11,426 nt of DNA from Euperipatoides rowelli (lineage: Eukaryota > Onychophora > Udeonychophora > Euonychophora > Peripatopsidae): assembly GCA_003024985.2 (NCBI GenBank), contig PXIH01S0039573.1; one strand, written 5' to 3'. The position numbers and the translations under genes were made by a program. Positions 8,134 to 11,426 of the stretch are shown in pieces. The stretch's first letter is position 1. The number at the start of each line of letters is the position of its first letter. The notes under the pieces were generated by a model. It had not been told where the DNA came from, did not search any database, and saw only the letters and a program-made list of their open reading frames with translations.

Positions 8134-9064
8134 TTAGCAATTTGTTTTGCCATTGTTTATATATTTTTGAAAACTATACTTGCATTTCTTCCTAATTCCA
8201 TCAGCTTTTAACTTATTAGCTACTGACTTGCTAGACAAATTCTCATTAAATAGCTTTAATGTATTCAGCCCTTGCTTCAGTTATGACCCAACCCTATTAC
8301 CTATTTCAATGCCCAATGCACCCAAGCCATTTTGCATCATTGCGAATGCTACCAAATTGCCATCATTATCATTATACATTTCGTTCACAGACTGTTGGTT
8401 CAAGTAGAAATTTGAGAAATACAACTACGGACATTGATGCCTTTTATTTTGAAAACTATGTCAGCCAGGACAATACTTAAGTGGACATGAACAGGCAAAA
8501 TGCCCTCTTGTGAGCACTTAAAACACATAAAACACATAAATCCCTTACCCTGCACTCTCAATAACACCTTGCATCATTTCACTGAAATATTGTAGGTATA
8601 TTGTCTTTCTTATACTCAGCTTTCAATTTCACAGAAATAGTTATTGAGGATACTTCAATTTTTGCACCACCTGGCATTTTATATTTTTTGAGTAAATACT
8701 ATTTATTGTATCATTTGTTTCAAGACACAAGCTCACTGCTCACTATGTGCAGCAGGTAAATTTTCAACTGAAATATGCAAGATATCTTGTGAGGGTGTTT
8801 CATCGTTTAAAAACAAGACTTTAAAATGTTTCCAACACCTTGCAATTCTTACAAAAAACTCCATTTTCTCAATATTTAAAAATTTGCAAAGATAAATTTC
8901 GAATTTTGGCATAAAGACTCAATTAAATTAAATTTTATGCAATATCTATTCAAGCTTACCTTGCACATTTCTCCAACAGTATGAGTGATAGACTTCCTCA
9001 CCATTTCCACAGATGAAATTGTCACTGAAGTAGTTTGTGTTTGCACAGCATGTTGTCTCTTCAA
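8134..9064 (-). pseudogene. LINE ORF1 with CCHC zinc knuckles, broken
   Basis: ORF1 proteins of LINEs bind the element RNA. Upstream-to-downstream pieces on the minus strand: open frames 8876-9064, 8733-8864 (starts MEFFVRIA) and 8579-8677 (starts MPGGAKIEV), then a zinc-knuckle region at about 8428-8535. There CFKCSQE in one frame and GHFACSCP in the next form C-x2-C-x4-H-x4-C, followed by a second Cys/His cluster (YCPG*HSFQNKRHQCP) in which TGA may replace a Cys codon. The tail frame runs from about 8388 to TAA 8134-8136 with one internal stop. It overlaps the ATG of ORF2 (8153) by 20 bp in a different frame, a layout common in two-ORF LINEs. The zinc knuckles are clear; the N-terminal pieces are placed by position only. 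Confidence 0.7.
8521..8539. repeat. 9-bp tandem iterations in ORF1 zinc-knuckle region
   Basis: AAACACATA is repeated twice next to a related third unit (CACTTA), giving MCFMCFKC on the minus strand: short in-frame duplication immediately before the first CxxC. Confidence 0.75.
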
Positions 9065-9313
9065 ATGTCAGAGAACAACTGATATAAAACAAATTTTAAA
9101 TAATGATTATTTGTGAGTACAAAAGCATTGCTCAATATGGAGCCTGTAAGATCGCTGGCATTTGGAGAGGATATAATATGTGTATCAAAGGTTTGAAGTT
9201 GGTTTTTCAGTAATATAAAAGTAAGCATAAAATTTTAAATATTTTAAAAAAAAATATTCGTTTAATTTAAATGATAAATACATTACATATTCCCTATCCT
9301 AATTATTTCAGGA
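9065..9313. other. No supportable gene
   Basis: AT-rich sequence upstream of the LINE ORF1 remnant. It may include the 5' UTR of that LINE. I see no protein motif, RNA gene or clear repeat. Confidence 0.5.
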
Positions 9314-9427
9314 CTAGGGTTTGATTCTTGCTTCTATTGCACTAGCTGCAGCATACAGTTCTTGTTTTTTTCTTTTACTAAAGTATTTCTGTTTGACATT
9401 ACATTTATGAATAGATTCCCAGATTAG
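9314..9427 (-). pseudogene. Short LINE-like linker fragment
   Basis: A 37-codon minus-strand open frame reads WESIHKCN, then FSKRKKQELYAAASAIEAR, ending at TAG 9314-9316. Trp, then a lysine-rich SKRKKQEL helix and an alanine/glutamate helix, resemble the linker between endonuclease and RT in L1/Tx1-like ORF2, but the match is short. It could instead be a chance frame. It lies downstream of the 9472-9657 frame on the same strand and may share its origin. Confidence 0.35.
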
Positions 9428-9471
9428 TTATCTTTGATTATTTTCCAGGCTATTTTTGCAACTTTTCTTCT

Positions 9472-9657
9472 TTAATAATTCGTTTTTTGTCTGTTAGCAT
9501 AATTGCAATTTTGTGTCACAGGTATATTTAGGGTGGCTGAATTTATGTCAGCAGGGATTTGTTCTCCTCCTAGCATTTGATATAAATTCCTTATTATTCC
9601 CTTATCTTGTCTGTTTTGATTTAATGAACTATTATCATCTTGAATTTCCATTATCAC
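9472..9657 (-). pseudogene. Remnant open frame of unknown family, split by a LINE insertion
   Basis: A minus-strand frame of 61 codons ending at TAA 9472-9474. Removing the LINE insertion and one copy of the target duplication leaves the frame continuous with 10497-10562, about 83 residues in all, with the upstream stop at 10563-10565. The upstream part holds KYPPLFKYSVLK and the downstream part IIRNLYQML, loosely like connection segments of LINE ORF2. I do not recognise it with confidence. Stop-free length over the join supports a formerly coding sequence; it remains hypothetical. Confidence 0.35.
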
Positions 9658-9671
9658 ATTCTCTGAATTTT
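9658..9671. repeat. 14-bp target-site duplication, left copy
   Basis: ATTCTCTGAATTTT, identical to 10497-10510. It directly precedes (and overlaps in its T-run) the poly(T) that is the poly(A) tail of the minus-strand LINE. Confidence 0.9.
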
Positions 9672-9692
9672 TTTTTACTTTTAATAATAAAG

Positions 9693-9698
9693 TTTATT
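9693..9698 (-). promoter_or_regulatory. Polyadenylation signal AATAAA of the truncated LINE
   Basis: AATAAA on the minus strand, 16 bp before the A9 tail (T9668-9676 on the + strand), the normal spacing. Confidence 0.75.
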
Positions 9699-10122
9699 AA
9701 ACATACTTACATAATACAATAAAAAAAAATCATATAAACATTTATATCTATGTAGCACAACTTCCTTGAAATGTACCCCTTACAATATATAATCTAAAAA
9801 ATCATTTGTACAAAAACATAAAGAATAACATTATCCCCCAAAATTGCTTAGAAAAAATACAGTACATCCAGATCTCTGCTCTAGAATAACCATTGTTTCA
9901 CAAAACTTAGTGCATTATAACATCTATAAAAAACATAAAAAAAAATAACCATAAATTTTCCATTCTAAAAAAACCCCAAACAATTTTATAACATAATACC
10001 CCATATCTATAGCATAAACAAAGCAAACTTGCTTACAACTCTGTCTGAAAAGACAAAACAATAAAACCACCCCTTCCCATAATAAAATCTCTAAAGCTTT
10101 CCCTACCCCTAGGTCAAATCCT

Positions 10123-10496
10123 CTATCTTGCCAAGCCCATCACCACCTTCTTATCCCATAGCTTGCCAATTATATTTTCTTGCAGGCAAAAAAGGTCCCT
10201 TGTGTAAGCCTCATAAATCAGATCTAAAATATTATCCAAAATATTAGCAACACAATCCTCAAAAACTATTTGGCACCTTGATTTCCATATCCCAAATAAA
10301 ATCATACACACCAGTTTCCTAATGGTATTATACACTTCCCCAATGTTCTTATCCCCATTTATCCTGATACCCTTATATCTGTATATGACCCCCCAAAATT
10401 ATTTTGTAATCCTAACGACAAACCCACATTCCCAAAAAAAGTGCTGCACAGTCACTACATTACTCTTTCAAAACGTGTACACTGATCCGTGTGAAT
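10123..10496 (-). pseudogene. C-terminal end of LINE ORF2
   Basis: The minus-strand frame holds VTVQHFFWECGF, then after a stop FWGVIYRYKGIRI, then an intact 70-residue terminal frame (10123-10335) with ILFGIWKSRCQIVFEDC. The H-x2-FWEC box followed by an IWKxRxxIVFE segment is the usual end of L1/Tx1-type ORF2, whose C-terminal Cys/His region aids retrotransposition. The upstream cysteines of this box are shifted out of frame or lost at the 5' truncation. No EN or RT domain is present, so the copy is non-autonomous. Confidence 0.8.
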
Positions 10497-10510
10497 ATTC
10501 TCTGAATTTT
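10497..10510. repeat. 14-bp target-site duplication, right copy
   Basis: ATTCTCTGAATTTT, identical to 9658-9671; it marks the 5' (truncated) end of the minus-strand LINE insertion. Confidence 0.9.
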
Positions 10511-10562
10511 GTTTGGCATTTTTCAGTACGCTATATTTGAATAAAGGAGGATATTTTGTAGA
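10497..10562 (-). pseudogene. Upstream part of the open frame split by the LINE
   Basis: Twenty-two codons, in frame with 9472-9657 once the insertion and one TSD copy are removed. It contains KYPPLFKYSVLK. See the entry at 9472 for the possible relationship and its limits. Confidence 0.35.
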
Positions 10563-10566
10563 TTAG

Positions 10567-10690
10567 TTCAAATTTCATGTATTGCCTCATAGAGTATACC
10601 ACATTTATCACACTTCCGTCTGGGGCATTGGCTAATTTGTTCCTCCACCTTCTTTCATTTTTAACATAGAGGATCCCTACCCAGAATAGT
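10567..10690 (-). other. Weak Cys-rich coding-like stretch
   Basis: One minus-strand frame reads CPRRKCDKCGILYEAIHEI before a stop. CxxC followed by E and H recalls zinc-binding ends of LINE or transposase proteins, but spacing does not match a known knuckle and no neighbouring domain supports it. It may be part of the same older element as 9472-10562. Confidence 0.2.
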
Positions 10691-11426
10691 TATTAATACT
10701 GGGACATTTTTATTTTCATTAAATGAGAAATGTCATCCATTTGTTGTTCTGGTTTTAGATATCCATGACAATAATTTGTATTTGTAGTTGCTTTCATCTG
10801 AGTATTTATTTTTTCATTTTCTACACTTGTAATGATAATATATTTTGAAGAGCTTACTTTACATCTTATTATCCGGATATGGCAGACAATAGTAATCCTC
10901 AAATACTGGGTAACACCCTGTGAGCCACAGTCAAGGGGAACTACTATATATAAAAATGTTTACACATGCATACAAATTGTAAAGCTGTGTATTTTGTTTT
11001 ATAGTCTTGTAAATCTTTACTTTTAGAGGGCAGGTCTCTTTTTTCTTTCTTGTTCAGGATATACGACATTATCATCCTAAAGCTTTAATTTATAATAAGG
11101 ACGTATGATGATTGATCCCATCCTAATTGTCGTTATTACTCAAAATTTAAAAATTAAAAAAAATAAATAACTGGTTGACCATTATTATACTTTTATAAAA
11201 AAAAATCTATATATAATTTGGAAAATTAGAAAAGAAAAGGCGTTTTTAATTATATTGCTGATCTTGTTTTTTTTTTTGTGGGGAAGTGGAGGTTTGGGTA
11301 TTTGTTCCATATTCTTAATGTATTTTTTGTTATTTTTTTTATTCATTTTTGTAAGTCTATCTTGGAAATTTGCTGATCTTTTAAAATTTCCCAACTTATT
11401 TTTCCTTTTCGTTTATATTTTATTTT
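10691..11426. other. AT-rich sequence without recognisable genes
   Basis: Only short, low-complexity open frames (Lys/Asn/Ile-rich on the minus strand) and homopolymer runs. No RNA gene, repeat copy or protein motif could be supported. Confidence 0.6.

Larger units (their letters stand above)
5287..8153 (-). pseudogene. LINE ORF2: AP-like endonuclease plus reverse transcriptase, broken
   Basis: ORF2 nicks target DNA and copies its RNA there. Endonuclease motifs: LNVKGLN and LQET (7989-8000), HGLVDLAE (7626-7655), SRIDF (7565-7579), SDHS (7491-7502). Reverse transcriptase motifs: NKSAGAGQD (6810-6838), KLRPIASINTDAKIF (6592-6636), GPLGRTM near 6520, RGIA*GSRLSSLLF with CAG-to-TAG decay (6222-6263), AYSDDF as a variant of the xADD box (6116-6133), and FGQKTGTVINKAKS (6023-6070). 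The connection follows in the open frame 5732-5995, then LPQHLGGLGVHN (5643-5678) and a last open frame to 5287. About 955 codons remain of the roughly 1,200 or more usual for L1/Tx1 ORF2. The motifs fall in all three frames. The first ATG (8153) precedes a hydrophobic stretch; the true start may lie nearer LNVKGLN. L1/Tx1 placement is inferred from EN and RT style. Confidence 0.9.
5287..9064 (-). mobile_element. L1/Tx1-like non-LTR retrotransposon (LINE), decayed, 3'-truncated
   Basis: A two-ORF LINE on the minus strand: ORF1 with zinc knuckles (about 8134-9064) and ORF2 with endonuclease and reverse transcriptase (5287-8153). The C-terminal end, 3' UTR and poly(A) are missing: sequence turns into Gypsy RT near 5232-5287. 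The 5' border is unknown; 9064 is only the first methionine of the most upstream ORF1-like frame. Many stops, frameshifts and small tandem duplications show long decay. Confidence 0.88.
9668..10496 (-). mobile_element. 5'-truncated LINE insertion with poly(A) and TSD
   Basis: A dead-on-arrival LINE copy of about 825 bp on the minus strand: a C-terminal ORF2 piece (10123-10496), a 3' UTR of about 430 bp, AATAAA (9693-9698) and a poly(A) tail. Perfect 14-bp duplications flank it. The 5' truncation lies at about 10496, inside ORF2. Truncation, tail and TSD are the classical marks of target-primed reverse transcription. The long LINE at 5287-9064 lacks the matching region, so whether both belong to one family cannot be decided here. 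Confidence 0.9.

Noticed and set aside
8180-8480. Two + strand open frames of 73 to 75 codons
   Set aside because: They are antisense to the ORF1 tail and zinc-knuckle region of the LINE.
9137-9196. Short + strand frame that could be a host exon
   Set aside because: Only 19 codons; no partner exon or convincing splice signals.
10832-11394. Open frames of 64 to 69 codons near the right end
   Set aside because: Low-complexity Lys/Asn/Ile-rich composition in AT-rich DNA, no motifs, no supporting context.

Overview
This window is eukaryotic, almost certainly metazoan, repeat-dominated DNA. It is strongly AT-rich. I see no credible single-copy host gene, rRNA, intact tRNA gene, operon or CRISPR array. 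Nearly every coding signal belongs to decayed retrotransposons: two Ty3/Gypsy elements, an L1/Tx1-like LINE, a second 5'-truncated LINE copy and a tRNA-derived SINE. The species cannot be fixed from the sequence.

Layout. 1-1205 (+): 3' part of a Ty3/Gypsy pol (zinc finger, integrase core, integrase C-terminus), broken by stops and frameshifts, with its 3' non-coding region up to an N at 1448. 1449-1934: non-coding tail of a second, different Gypsy element. 1935-4121 (-): pol of that element (RT thumb, RNase H, zinc finger, integrase, basic tail). 4122-4951: an insert in its RT region, made of an AT microsatellite, a 75-bp repeat, an unidentified stretch and a SINE (4569-4951, -). 4953-5232 (-): the Gypsy RT resumes after an N at 4952, starting with an exact 166-bp copy of 3956-4121.

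5287-9064 (-): a long, degraded LINE with ORF1 (CCHC zinc knuckles) and ORF2 (AP-like endonuclease with LQET, SRIDF and SDHS; RT with a YSDD box; C-terminal GGLG segment), truncated at its 3' end next to the Gypsy fragment. 9065-9657: intergenic, with weak coding remnants. 9668-10496 (-): a 5'-truncated LINE tail with a 70-codon terminal ORF, 3' UTR, AATAAA signal, poly(A) and a perfect 14-bp target-site duplication, interrupting an older open frame. 10511-11426: AT-rich sequence with no supportable gene.

The parts do not form a pathway. They are layered insertions, nearly all defective. The most useful observations are the clean TSD-flanked LINE insertion, the SINE with a duplicated tRNA-like head, and the two single Ns, each directly abutting an exact copy of sequence found elsewhere in the window. 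Those two Ns suggest assembly joins, so the local order around them should not be trusted. I found no convincing new biological system.
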